IMG/VR virus record: IMGVR_UViG_3300034407_003137
Span: 1-23,703 of that record
Source: a virus
Direction: 5' to 3' (one strand)
Length of the DNA stretch: 23,703 nt
Of the stretch, positions 12,925-19,213 are shown piece by piece. The notes beneath the pieces are model-generated. The model did no database searches, was not told where the DNA came from, and saw only the letters and a program-made list of their open reading frames with translations. Numbering within the stretch: the first letter of the stretch is position 1; each line of letters opens with the position of its first letter. The position numbers were made by a program, and so were the translations under genes.

Positions 12925-12953
12925 ATTTTAGCAACTCACTTTCTAATTGTCAA
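12925..12953 (-). promoter_or_regulatory. Main leftward early promoter with conserved operator-like spacer
   Basis: Minus strand: TTGACA (12948-12953), 17-bp spacer ATTAGAAAGTGAGTTGC, TAAAAT (12925-12930), leader GTAATCAA at 12911-12918. It lies back to back with a weaker rightward promoter at 12961-12988, only 7 bp apart. Confidence 0.83.
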
Positions 12954-12960
12954 GAACTAT

Positions 12961-12988
12961 TTGCAATTTAATTTTAACTGTTTAATAT
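12961..12988 (+). promoter_or_regulatory. Candidate rightward promoter for a non-coding RNA
   Basis: TTGCAA (12961-12966), 16-bp spacer, TAATAT (12983-12988). The -35 box is imperfect, but the predicted start (about 12995-12997) falls exactly on the GCAGGGGG arm of a GC-rich inverted repeat, and a strong terminator follows at 13199. Support is mainly from this fit. Confidence 0.38.
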
Positions 12989-12995
12989 TAATTTT

Positions 12996-13229
12996 GCAGG
13001 GGGTTCACTTCTTCTTTCATATTTATGTTGATTTAGAATATTGATTACGCCCCCCTGCGATTCCCCTTTACATTTAAAATTCATATACTAGAATAATTAA
13101 CGAGGCGAGCGGCTTAATGGTTTGGGTCGCTCAGATCTTTAAGTTTTGGGTTGCGAATCCGCCACCGCTTTATAACACACGCCCTTTTATTAGGTTGTGC
13201 CGTAGCCTTCATAGACTACGGCTTTTTTT
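12996..13229 (+). ncRNA. Candidate structured non-coding RNA in the divergent control region
   Basis: No gene fits the ~470 bp between 12894 and 13360, yet this stretch holds several GC-rich blocks in a very A+T-rich genome. GCAGGGGG (12996-13003) pairs with CCCCCTGC (13051-13058). GAGCG (13107-13111) can pair with CGCTC (13128-13132), or the overlapping AGCGG (13108-13112) with CCGCT (13165-13169); these are mutually exclusive. GGGTT-GCG-AATCC forms a small hairpin (13148-13160). The stretch ends in a factor-independent terminator. A promoter-like sequence lies just upstream. Together these suggest a ~234-nt RNA, or a structured attenuated leader. I do not recognise the family. A canonical tRNA does not fit. 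Confidence 0.42.
13199..13229 (+). terminator. Factor-independent terminator
   Basis: Stem GCCGTAG (13199-13205) / CTACGGC (13216-13222), 10-nt loop, then seven T residues (13223-13229). It is the clearest terminator in the window. No gene precedes it on this strand, so it must end a non-coding transcript. Confidence 0.85.
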
Positions 13230-13244
13230 ATGTCTAAAATTCTC

Positions 13245-13274
13245 TTGACAATTAAAATTACAGGTTAATAATAA
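13245..13274 (+). promoter_or_regulatory. Rightward promoter of the replication genes
   Basis: TTGACA (13245-13250), 18-bp spacer, TAATAA (13269-13274). The bases after the -35 box begin ATTA, as in the early promoter family, but the conserved operator core is absent. An alternative is TTACAG (13259-13264), 17 bp, TAAAAT (13282-13287). The first gene starts at 13361. Confidence 0.6.
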
Positions 13275-13311
13275 GATATGTTAAAATCGTTCCACAAAAC
13301 AATTTAACACC

Positions 13312-13335
13312 GGACGCCTCGCAATGGGGTTGTCC
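13312..13335 (+). promoter_or_regulatory. Leader hairpin of the replication transcript
   Basis: GGAC (13312-13315) pairs with GTCC (13332-13335), and CCTC (13317-13320) with GGGG (13326-13329) including one G-T pair, around the loop GCAAT. The hairpin lies 25 nt before the ATG at 13361. The segment CGCCTCG (13315-13321) is complementary to CGAGGCG (13101-13107) in the candidate RNA upstream. Confidence 0.5.
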
Positions 13336-13360
13336 AAGTAATTAAGTAATAAGTTTAAAT

Positions 13361-13555
13361 ATGGAAAATAAAATTCAAGAAGTTAATAGACTTCATCGTA
13401 GGCATACTGCCAAAATACTAACAAAATTAAAAGAAATAAACGCAGCAGAGATTATTATTGATGCTGTAAAAATGCAATTTTCGCATTACTCAAACGATAT
13501 TAAGGATCAGGTTCTAACAGGTAATTTTAAAAATAATGACAAATTTAATAGATAG
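13361..13555 (+). CDS. Small hypothetical protein, first gene of the replication operon
   Basis: A 64-residue, basic helical protein (MENKIQEVNRLHRRHTAKIL at the N-terminus; IIIDAVKMQFSHYSNDIKDQ in the middle). It overlaps the start of the replication initiator gene by 20 bp, which implies coupled translation. It is the first gene after the rightward promoter and its leader hairpin. No family is recognised. Position before an initiator gene recalls the small regulators (lambda cII-type position) of other phages, but the sequence shows no clear HTH. Confidence 0.65.
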   Translation: MENKIQEVNRLHRRHTAKILTKLKEINAAEIIIDAVKMQFSHYSNDIKDQVLTGNFKNNDKFNR

Positions 13556-14432
13556 CGGATTTATAAAGCTACAAAGAAAAATTTTAGAATGGGAATGGTA
13601 TGACGATATACCAACCAAAACCCTTCTTATTCATTTATTATTAAAAGCTAATTTTAAAGATAAAACTTGGCGTGGTATTTTGATCAAAAGAGGGGAGTTT
13701 TTGACAGGAAGAAAAGAACTTTCAAAGGAAACTGGTCTTTCAGAGCAACAAATTAAAACAGCTTTAAATAAGTTAAAATTAAGCCAAGAAATAGCAGTAA
13801 CAACAACCAACAAATTTTCTATTATAAAGGTAGAGAACTATTGCGATTATCAAGATAAAAAAATTGACAGCAACCAGCAAATAGAACAACCAACAACTAA
13901 CGACCAAACAACAATCAAACAACAATCAACCACAACTAAGAATGAAAAGAAAGAAAAGAAAGAAGTAAATAGTCTGATAGAATCACAATTTGAAGAGTTA
14001 TGGAATGAATACAAAATATTGCACACCCCGAAAGGAAACAAGGAAAAAGCATTAGATAAATTTAAGAAGCTTTTATCTAAAAATAAATTTGAAGATATAA
14101 TCAGAGGAACTAAAATTTATATTAAGAACTGCCATACTAAAAATATATACACAAAACAAGTAATATCATTTTTAAACGGTGAAACATGGAAAGAATACCT
14201 AGAAATAGATACTCAATCAAACACAGAGCAACGCACAACCGATTTAATCAATAAAATGATAAATGCTACACTGATTAATAGAATTAGTATTAAAAACTCA
14301 AATTTAGCTTGTTTTCACACAACGAAAGAAAATAAAGAAAAACTAAATAATTTGCCAGAAGATCAAAAGCAAGAAATTAGAAAAATTGTAAAAGATAGTT
14401 TTGGAATTAAAGAGATTGAATATATTTATTAA
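13536..14432 (+). CDS. Replication initiator / replisome organizer (DnaD-like, winged helix)
   Basis: A 298-residue protein. The N-terminal domain (about 8-106) is a winged-helix DNA-binding module found in many phage replication proteins: FIKLQRKILEWEWYDD, TKTLLIHLLLKANFKDK, WRGILIKRGEFLTGRKELSK and TGLSEQQIKTALNKLK. A low-complexity Gln/Thr-rich linker follows (about 110-135), then a lysine-rich joint and a C-terminal domain (FEELWNEYKILHTPKGNKEK, KAL-x-x-F-x-K) typical of helicase-loading parts. It would bind the phage origin, often located inside or near its own gene, and recruit the DnaB-type helicase encoded just downstream. Confidence 0.86.
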   Translation: MTNLIDSGFIKLQRKILEWEWYDDIPTKTLLIHLLLKANFKDKTWRGILIKRGEFLTGRKELSKETGLSEQQIKTALNKLKLSQEIAVTTTNKFSIIKVENYCDYQDKKIDSNQQIEQPTTNDQTTIKQQSTTTKNEKKEKKEVNSLIESQFEELWNEYKILHTPKGNKEKALDKFKKLLSKNKFEDIIRGTKIYIKNCHTKNIYTKQVISFLNGETWKEYLEIDTQSNTEQRTTDLINKMINATLINRISIKNSNLACFHTTKENKEKLNNLPEDQKQEIRKIVKDSFGIKEIEYIY

Positions 14433-14450
14433 CCTTAAATTAAAATAATT

Positions 14451-14711
14451 ATGACTATATTCACAAATATTCAGCATCGCAGAAATCAATTAATAACAAA
14501 AGGTTTAAACCCCAGTTCTTTAGTTTTAATAACTAATCAAAGAACAATGTATCATATTCTATATGATGCTGGAGTAGATAAAAAATTACTTAAAGACTCT
14601 AAAAATACTCAACAATTTTATGGGATGAAAGTTATTATTATAAAAAGTGACAATTTCCAACACAACCTTGATTTACATTTTGAAATACATGAATTAATAA
14701 ACCATGACTAA
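14451..14711 (+). CDS. Small hypothetical protein between initiator and helicase
   Basis: An 86-residue protein with TAATTATG start context, overlapping the helicase gene by 8 bp. The sequence is mixed alpha/beta (MTIFTNIQHRRNQLITKGLN, then SLVLITNQRTMYHILYD) and ends in a His-rich acidic segment (NLDLHFEIHELINHD). The position between initiator and helicase is that of helicase loaders, but at 86 residues with no AAA+ motifs it is not a DnaC-type ATPase. It could be a small adaptor; the function is not shown by sequence. Confidence 0.68.
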   Translation: MTIFTNIQHRRNQLITKGLNPSSLVLITNQRTMYHILYDAGVDKKLLKDSKNTQQFYGMKVIIIKSDNFQHNLDLHFEIHELINHD

Positions 14712-15999
14712 ATACGAGAACATAGAAGCAGAGCAAGTAATAATCGGATCTGCTATAATGAATAATAGCCTACTTCTAAATATAGCTGATATTTTAGAAG
14801 AAAAGCATTTTTATTATGAAGAGCATAAGATTATCTGGAGGGAGTTTATAAGAATAGGAAAAGAAGGCGGAACTGCTGACCCTGTAACCCTAAAGGGTTG
14901 CTTAAATAATGTAGCTTTTAAGCACCTAGGGGGCAGTAAATACCTTTCAATATTAATACAATTAGCAAGTGGAACTGCCGATATAAGAGGTTATGCAAAA
15001 ACACTAATTGAGCTGTGGAAAAAAAGAGAATTAGAAGTTTTGATTGAGAATTGCAAGGAGTCATTACAAGACAAGAATTTTGATTATTTATCTTCTAAAT
15101 TACAGAACGATATGCTAAAATTAGATAGTAATAATCCAGTGCAAAAGGTGCAGCATATTTCAGAGGTAATTGCCGATATTGAAAATGACGAAAGAAACTT
15201 ACTAGATAATGATTTTGTAACAACAGGATTTAATAAATTAAACCATATATTAAATGGCGGATTTCACAAGAAACAATTAGTTGTAGTAGGTGCCAGACCT
15301 TCCGTTGGTAAAACTTCAATTGCTCAACAAATGATATTAAAAGCTAGTGAGTCAGGTAAGAAATGCTTATTTATATCATTAGAAGTTGATAAAAAAAATG
15401 TATTCCTGAAATTTGTTAGTAATATGGTTAGCATTGACGGCTATAAACTGCAAATGAGAAAGTTTAATGAATCAGAATCAGAGGCAATAAAACAGGCTAA
15501 AGAAGATTTAAGAGAATTAAATATTTATGTCAATGATTCATCATCTCTTAATGTATCACAAATTGAAAACATAATCAAAAAGCAATTAGAGATAGAGCCA
15601 GTTGATATAGTTTTTATTGATTATATCCAGATCATAAGATTTTTAAATCAAGGTAATTTTAATGAAGCTAGTGCCATAAAAGAAAACACAAGCCGATTAA
15701 AAGAAATAGCTAAAAAATATAATGTAGGAGTTGTAGCATTAGCGCAAATTAGCCGTAAAGGGGTTGAGAATAACCAAGAGCCAACAGTTAATGATCTAAA
15801 GGGTTCTGGAGGTATTGAAGAAGATGCAGATGTTGCAATATTGTTGCATAGGGATAAAAACCAAGAAGATGACGGGAGTTATTTTGCTAATAATGGAAAG
15901 TTAATAATTGCCAAAAATAGGCACGGAGCAACGGGGGTCGTTGGCTTTGAGTTTGAGGGTAAATTTTCAAGATTTACCGAATCAGTAAATAATTTTTAA
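14704..15999 (+). CDS. dnaB: DnaB-type replicative DNA helicase
   Basis: A 431-residue protein with both domains of the DnaB family. The N-terminal domain (about 1-120) shows IEAEQVIIGSAIMNNS and the F-x-x-x-x-H-K-x-I-W pattern. The RecA-like domain (about 170-431) has Walker A GARPSVGKTS (196-205), FISLEV, and Walker B DIVFIDYIQI (301-310). It also has VVALAQISRKG (343-353), LKGSGGIEEDADVAILLHR (365-383) and KNRHGATG with the arginine-finger region. It unwinds the replication fork 5' to 3' as a hexamer. It acts with the initiator upstream and the SSB downstream. Length is slightly below the ~450-470 residues of bacterial DnaB, as is common for phage versions. Confidence 0.95.
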   Translation: MTKYENIEAEQVIIGSAIMNNSLLLNIADILEEKHFYYEEHKIIWREFIRIGKEGGTADPVTLKGCLNNVAFKHLGGSKYLSILIQLASGTADIRGYAKTLIELWKKRELEVLIENCKESLQDKNFDYLSSKLQNDMLKLDSNNPVQKVQHISEVIADIENDERNLLDNDFVTTGFNKLNHILNGGFHKKQLVVVGARPSVGKTSIAQQMILKASESGKKCLFISLEVDKKNVFLKFVSNMVSIDGYKLQMRKFNESESEAIKQAKEDLRELNIYVNDSSSLNVSQIENIIKKQLEIEPVDIVFIDYIQIIRFLNQGNFNEASAIKENTSRLKEIAKKYNVGVVALAQISRKGVENNQEPTVNDLKGSGGIEEDADVAILLHRDKNQEDDGSYFANNGKLIIAKNRHGATGVVGFEFEGKFSRFTESVNNF

Positions 16000-16000
16000 C

Positions 16001-16069
16001 ATGGAACACATAAGCAAACCAATAGAAAGAATATTAAAAGAAATTAAAGAAAATGATAATAAAAACTGA
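16001..16069 (+). CDS. Possible tiny peptide gene (22 aa)
   Basis: A 22-codon frame (MEHISKPIERILKEIKENDN start) beginning 1 bp after the helicase stop and overlapping the acetyltransferase start by 17 bp. It closes a small gap and could serve to couple translation of the two genes. The product is an amphipathic charged helix. At this length chance frames are common, so support is weak. Confidence 0.33.
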   Translation: MEHISKPIERILKEIKENDNKN

Positions 16070-16508
16070 AGAGTTAACATGGTCAGATCTAAAAGATTTT
16101 AATGATATACTGGAATCTTACATAAAAAATGTAAATATATTTATTGGTCAACCATTTACTAACCTTGAGGGGTGTCAAAAGTGGTATGTTAAAGAATATA
16201 TAAAACAATCTTTAAAACTAGACGATAGACACACTTGGTTAATGTTAAAAAAACAAGGTAAAAATATTGGAGTGCTGGGGTTAAGTGGAGGTTGTGACGG
16301 AAGCGGAGAAATAACCATTGCCATTAAAAAACGATATAGAAAAAAGGGATATGGTGCTTTATTCTTATTATTGGCAGAAATTTATATTCTAGACAGGGAT
16401 AAAACTATAGATTACCTATACGCAGAGCCTAATAAATATAGTAAAAAAATATTTATAAAAGCAGGATACAGTATAGACTACTATGAACCTTTTAAATACA
16501 TTAGATAA
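16053..16508 (+). CDS. GNAT-family N-acetyltransferase
   Basis: A 151-residue single-domain GNAT protein. The acetyl-CoA-binding motif A is clear: ITIAIKKRYRKKGYGALFLL, with the R-x-x-G-x-G/A loop at RKKGYG. It is preceded by GVLGLSGG and followed by YAEPNKYSKKIFIKAGYSID, the motif B (N-x-x-S-x-x-x-F-x-K-x-G-Y) of RimJ/RimL-like acetyltransferases. These transfer acetyl from acetyl-CoA to an amine on a protein N-terminus, metabolite or antibiotic. Its place in a phage replication operon suggests a host-modifying or anti-defence role, but the substrate is unknown. No separate promoter is seen before it. Confidence 0.86.
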   Translation: MIIKTEELTWSDLKDFNDILESYIKNVNIFIGQPFTNLEGCQKWYVKEYIKQSLKLDDRHTWLMLKKQGKNIGVLGLSGGCDGSGEITIAIKKRYRKKGYGALFLLLAEIYILDRDKTIDYLYAEPNKYSKKIFIKAGYSIDYYEPFKYIR

Positions 16509-16526
16509 CTTAAATTAAAATAATAT

Positions 16527-16555
16527 TTGACCAATAAATAAACACCATTTAAATT
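16527..16555 (+). promoter_or_regulatory. Promoter of the first Ala-rich repeat gene
   Basis: TTGACC (16527-16532), 17-bp spacer, TAAATT (16550-16555). The leader motif GTAATCAA follows at 16563-16570, with the usual distance to the ATG at 16586. The spacer lacks the conserved operator core, so this promoter shares the leader but perhaps not the repressor. Confidence 0.58.
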
Positions 16556-16585
16556 AAGTTTTGTAATCAACTAAATCAATAAACT

Positions 16586-17176
16586 ATGAAAAAAACATTA
16601 AAAGAATTTCTTGAAAAAAATAATGCTTGTAAAGGTGGTTATTTATTCGCTAAAGATCTAACCCTCGAAGAGTTCTTAGCAACTTGTCCTCGAGGAGATT
16701 GGATTTTATGGCTTTTTGTTAAGTCTAATCCAGATTCTTTAAAAGAACTAACCCTTGCAAAAGGTCATTGTGCCAACACGGTTAGACACTTGATGGAAGA
16801 TAAAAAAAGTATAAAAGCCGTAGATGTAGCCATTGCATTTGGCGAGGGTAAAGCAACTAAAAAAGAGTTAAATTCTGCTTCTGCCGCCGCTTATGCCGCT
16901 TCTGATGCTTCTGCCGCTTCTGCCGCTTATGCCGCTTCTGACGCTGATGCCGCTTATGCCGCTTCTAATGCCACTTATGCCGCTTTTGCCGCTTCTGCCG
17001 CTTATACCGCTTATACCGCTTATACCGCTTATACCGCTGATGCCGCTGATGCCGCTGATGCCGCTTCTGATGCCGCTTCTGGTGACTCCACTTCCCCTAC
17101 CTATAAACAAAACCAGATGGAAACAGCGGATATATGCAGGAAGTATTTACCTTTACAAATCTGGAATATAAAATAA
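16586..17176 (+). CDS. Ala-rich repeat protein, copy 1 (Imm-5-like in appearance)
   Basis: A 196-residue protein. The N-terminal ~97 residues form a folded-looking domain with an FLEKNNACKGG start, ATCPRGDWILWLF and LAKGHCANTVRHLME. A ~66-codon low-complexity helical tract of A-A-S / A-A-Y / A-A-D triplets follows, then the C-terminal cap QMETADICRKYLPLQIWNIK. Many phage and bacterial proteins share this plan (CPxxDWLLWL, then AAxAA repeats, then a short cap with Q-x-x-D-I-x-R-x-x-L). They are annotated as Imm-5-like putative immunity proteins; the true role is not established. A near-identical second copy lies at 17428-18075. Signs of domain repetition are strong; the family name is from memory. 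Confidence 0.8.
   Translation: MKKTLKEFLEKNNACKGGYLFAKDLTLEEFLATCPRGDWILWLFVKSNPDSLKELTLAKGHCANTVRHLMEDKKSIKAVDVAIAFGEGKATKKELNSASAAAYAASDASAASAAYAASDADAAYAASNATYAAFAASAAYTAYTAYTAYTADAADAADAASDAASGDSTSPTYKQNQMETADICRKYLPLQIWNIK
16883..17080 (+). repeat. 9-bp tandem repeat tract coding the Ala-rich region, copy 1
   Basis: 198 bp built from 9-bp units GCCGCTTCT, GCCGCTTAT and GCCGCTGAT plus variants. It includes a run of four near-identical ACC-GCT-TAT units followed by three GCC-GCT-GAT-type units. G+C content is far above that of the rest of the window. Confidence 0.9.
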
Positions 17177-17197
17177 TTATGAATAAAATAAAAGACA

Positions 17198-17425
17198 ATG
17201 AACAAAGAAAACAAAATAAGAGATTTATTAAACTCATTAGAGGAAAATCTTAATGAAAGTATTAATGATAATATAGAACCGATAGAAGATTTTAAAGTAT
17301 TTAATAAGTACTTTATTGACTGGTATAATGAAGATATTTCTAAGAAATTAGGTCTTTGGATTTCCTATTCCCATTCTCAACGATATTGTGATAAGATTGA
17401 TAACTTTTTAAATGAATTAAAATAA
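17198..17425 (+). CDS. Small acidic hypothetical protein between the two Ala-rich genes
   Basis: A 75-residue acidic helical protein (NKIRDLLNSLEENLNESIND; DNIEPIEDFKVFNKYFIDWY). Its ATG at 17198 has no ribosome-binding site. An ATG at 17179 in the typical TAATTATG context opens only a 24-codon frame that overlaps it, and may act to feed ribosomes to this start. It ends with TAA-TT-ATG into the second Ala-rich gene. The arrangement repeat gene / small gene / repeat gene mirrors the pentapeptide cassette on the other strand. No family is recognised. Confidence 0.62.
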   Translation: MNKENKIRDLLNSLEENLNESINDNIEPIEDFKVFNKYFIDWYNEDISKKLGLWISYSHSQRYCDKIDNFLNELK

Positions 17426-17427
17426 TT

Positions 17428-18075
17428 ATGAAAAAAACACTAAAAGAATTTCTTGAAAAAAATAATGCTTGTAAAGGTGGTTATTTATTCGCTAAAGATC
17501 TAACCCTTGAAGAGTTCTTAGCAACTTGTCCTCGAGGAGATTGGATTTTATGGCTTTTTGTTAAGTCTAATCCAGATTCTTTAAAAGAACTAACCCTTGC
17601 AAAAGGTCATTGTGCCAACACGGTTAGACACTTGATGGAAGATAAAAAAAGTATAAAAGCCGTAGATGTAGCCATTGCATTTGGCGAGGGTAAAGCAACT
17701 AAAAAAGAGTTAAATTCTGCTTCTGCCGCCGCTTATGCCGCTTATGCCGCTTATGCCACTTATGCCGCTTATGACGCTGATGCCGCTTCTAATGCCGCTT
17801 ATGCCGCTTATGCCGCTTATGCCACTTATGCCACTTATGCCGCTTCTGCCGCTTCTGGTGCCGCTTATGACGCTTCTAATGCCGCTTATGCCGCTTATGC
17901 CGCTTCTGATGCTTCTGCCGCTTATGCCGCTGCCGCCACTTATGCCGCTTCTGCCGCTTTTGCCGCTTCTGCCGCTTCTGGTGACTCCACTTCCCCTACC
18001 TATAAACAAAACCAGATGGAAACAGCGGATATATGCAGGAGGTATTTACCTTTACAAATCTGGAATATAAAATAA
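17428..18075 (+). CDS. Ala-rich repeat protein, copy 2 (Imm-5-like in appearance)
   Basis: A 215-residue paralogue of the protein at 16586-17176. Over the first ~290 bp I see only two base differences, both silent. In the C-terminal cap the only change seen gives CRRYLPL instead of CRKYLPL. The repeat tract is 85 codons against 66 and has a different unit order (A-A-Y units dominate; one irregular AAAATY stretch). This combination of near-perfect flanks and rearranged repeats means recent duplication or gene conversion with rapid slippage inside the tract. It is linked to genes on both sides by TAA-TT-ATG. Confidence 0.8.
   Translation: MKKTLKEFLEKNNACKGGYLFAKDLTLEEFLATCPRGDWILWLFVKSNPDSLKELTLAKGHCANTVRHLMEDKKSIKAVDVAIAFGEGKATKKELNSASAAAYAAYAAYATYAAYDADAASNAAYAAYAAYATYATYAASAASGAAYDASNAAYAAYAASDASAAYAAAATYAASAAFAASAASGDSTSPTYKQNQMETADICRRYLPLQIWNIK
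17725..17979 (+). repeat. 9-bp tandem repeat tract coding the Ala-rich region, copy 2
   Basis: 255 bp of 9-bp units, mainly GCCGCTTAT and GCCGCTTCT with GCCACTTAT variants, and one irregular segment near 17926-17940 that shifts the 3-residue period while keeping the frame. Confidence 0.9.
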
Positions 18076-18077
18076 TT

Positions 18078-18356
18078 ATGAACAATATAGAATTTCCAAT
18101 AAGACTAAACCCTAAAAACATAGGGTTAATAACTAAATTCATTAACGAAAAAATGGATATAAAAGCTAAAATATTAAAGCAAAACTTATCACAGAATAGA
18201 ATTGACGAACTGCCTTATAAAAACATTAGCACCCATGATCGAACAGGATATAAACACGCTTATATAAAAATAGAGGATATGTCAATTGAAATAGGTGACG
18301 AAATCCATATTGTAGGTGGTAAAATAACAGTAAAAAGAAGCTTGATTTATAAATAA
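18078..18356 (+). CDS. Hypothetical protein (92 aa)
   Basis: I start this gene at the ATG at 18078, which follows the previous stop in the TAA-TT-ATG junction; the longer frame from 18033 overlaps the Ala-rich gene without need. The product is basic with beta-type C-terminal strands (YKHAYIKIEDMSIEIGDEIH; IVGGKITVKRSLIYK) and a helical N-terminal half (KNIGLITKFINEKMDIKAKI). No domain is recognised. The next promoter (18342-18369) overlaps its last codons. Confidence 0.66.
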   Translation: MNNIEFPIRLNPKNIGLITKFINEKMDIKAKILKQNLSQNRIDELPYKNISTHDRTGYKHAYIKIEDMSIEIGDEIHIVGGKITVKRSLIYK

Positions 18357-18369
18357 TAAGTTTTAAAAT
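18342..18369 (+). promoter_or_regulatory. Candidate promoter of the coiled-coil / SSB genes
   Basis: TTGATT (18342-18347), 16-bp spacer, TAAAAT (18364-18369), followed by the leader motif GTAATCAA at 18376-18383 and the ATG at 18398. The -35 box is weaker than in the main family, but the leader is well conserved. Confidence 0.52.
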
Positions 18370-18397
18370 AAAAGAGTAATCAATTAATCAAATAATT

Positions 18398-19213
18398 ATG
18401 ACAAATAAACTAATATTACCAGAATTACCAAAAGAAAGGGGAGATATTATTAAGCAAGATAATGTTGATAAGTTATTAAATCAAATCAACGACCTAAATA
18501 ATATAGTCTTTGACTTCACAAAAGAAGATGATATCAGTCAAGCTAAAGACTTTAAGAAAAATGCTAATAAATTTATCAAAGAATTTAAATCTTTTTGTGA
18601 TCCGTTAGAGGAAGAGGGTAAGAAGATAGCTAAAACTAGAAGCAATATAAAGCTTACACTTGAAAAAATAGTTGATGAAAAACTATTCCCATTAAAAGAG
18701 CGAGAAGATAAAATCAAAGCTATTAAAAATAAATTATTCATCCCTAGTTTAGATATACATTCTTGCAAAAGTAAATTACAAGACTTAAATGATTTAAACA
18801 ATTATTCTTGGTTAGCCTTTGAAGAAGAAGCTACTGCATTAGTTGAACAATCTAAAAACTTCTTAGAAAATGAATTAATCAAATTTGAAAAAGAAGAGCA
18901 AGAAAGAATCGAAGCAGAAGAAAAAACTAAAAAAGAAAGAGAAGAGCAACTTGTAAAAGAAGCAGAAGAAAGAGCTAGAAGAGATGAGAGGAGGAAAATT
19001 GAGGAAGAAAAGCGACTAAAAGAAGAAAACGAGCAAAATATTTTAGACTACAAGCAAGAAGTTCAATGTGAAAAAGAACACAAGCGAACAATACACAATG
19101 ATATTTTGTCAGATTTGATGGATTTGGAAGAAGAAATAACAACAGATCAATACAAAGTCATTATTAAGGCAATCGCCAATGGTAGGATCAAACATTTAAC
19201 AATTAAATATTAA
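18398..19213 (+). CDS. Coiled-coil phage protein, DUF1351-like, linked to recombination genes
   Basis: A 271-residue protein. The N-terminal part (about 40-110) has QAKDFKKNANKFIKEFKSFC, DPLEEEGKKIAKTRSNIKLT and EKIVDEKLFPLKEREDKIKA. This resembles the phage proteins (DUF1351 and relatives) that are often found beside SSB, ERF/RecT or exonuclease genes. A long Glu/Lys/Arg coiled coil follows (about 165-225, EEKTKKEREEQLVKEAEERA). The C-terminal ~40 residues (DLMDLEEEITTDQYKVIIKA) form a short compact helical cap. It is joined by TAA-TT-ATG to SSB, which supports a role in single-strand metabolism. The family call is moderate. Confidence 0.72.
   Translation: MTNKLILPELPKERGDIIKQDNVDKLLNQINDLNNIVFDFTKEDDISQAKDFKKNANKFIKEFKSFCDPLEEEGKKIAKTRSNIKLTLEKIVDEKLFPLKEREDKIKAIKNKLFIPSLDIHSCKSKLQDLNDLNNYSWLAFEEEATALVEQSKNFLENELIKFEKEEQERIEAEEKTKKEREEQLVKEAEERARRDERRKIEEEKRLKEENEQNILDYKQEVQCEKEHKRTIHNDILSDLMDLEEEITTDQYKVIIKAIANGRIKHLTIKY

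Noticed and set aside
13101-13175. tRNA-like stretch with GGGTTGCGAATCC resembling a T-arm
   Set aside because: The loop reads TTGCGAA(T) and not TTCGAA(T). The T-stem is poorly paired, and the only matching acceptor-like arms (AGCGG/CCGCT) are 62 nt apart, too short for a D-arm, anticodon arm and T-arm. A CTTTAAG loop reading UAA would need a mismatched stem. Kept only as part of a structured RNA candidate.
13324-13341. Five-codon frame MGLSK in the replication leader, and a ten-codon minus-strand frame near 13018
   Set aside because: Too short to support as genes; mentioned only because leader peptides could act in attenuation.
17179-17253. 24-codon frame with TAATTATG start between the Ala-rich genes
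   Set aside because: It overlaps the 75-codon gene at 17198 in another frame and its product is a featureless basic peptide; it may only help translation of that gene.
16868-18009. Long open frames on the minus strand and in the +2 frame (Gly-Ile-Ser and Pro-Leu-Met repeats) over the Ala-rich genes
   Set aside because: They are by-products of 9-bp repeats that are free of stop codons in several frames; they have no folded flanks or start signals.
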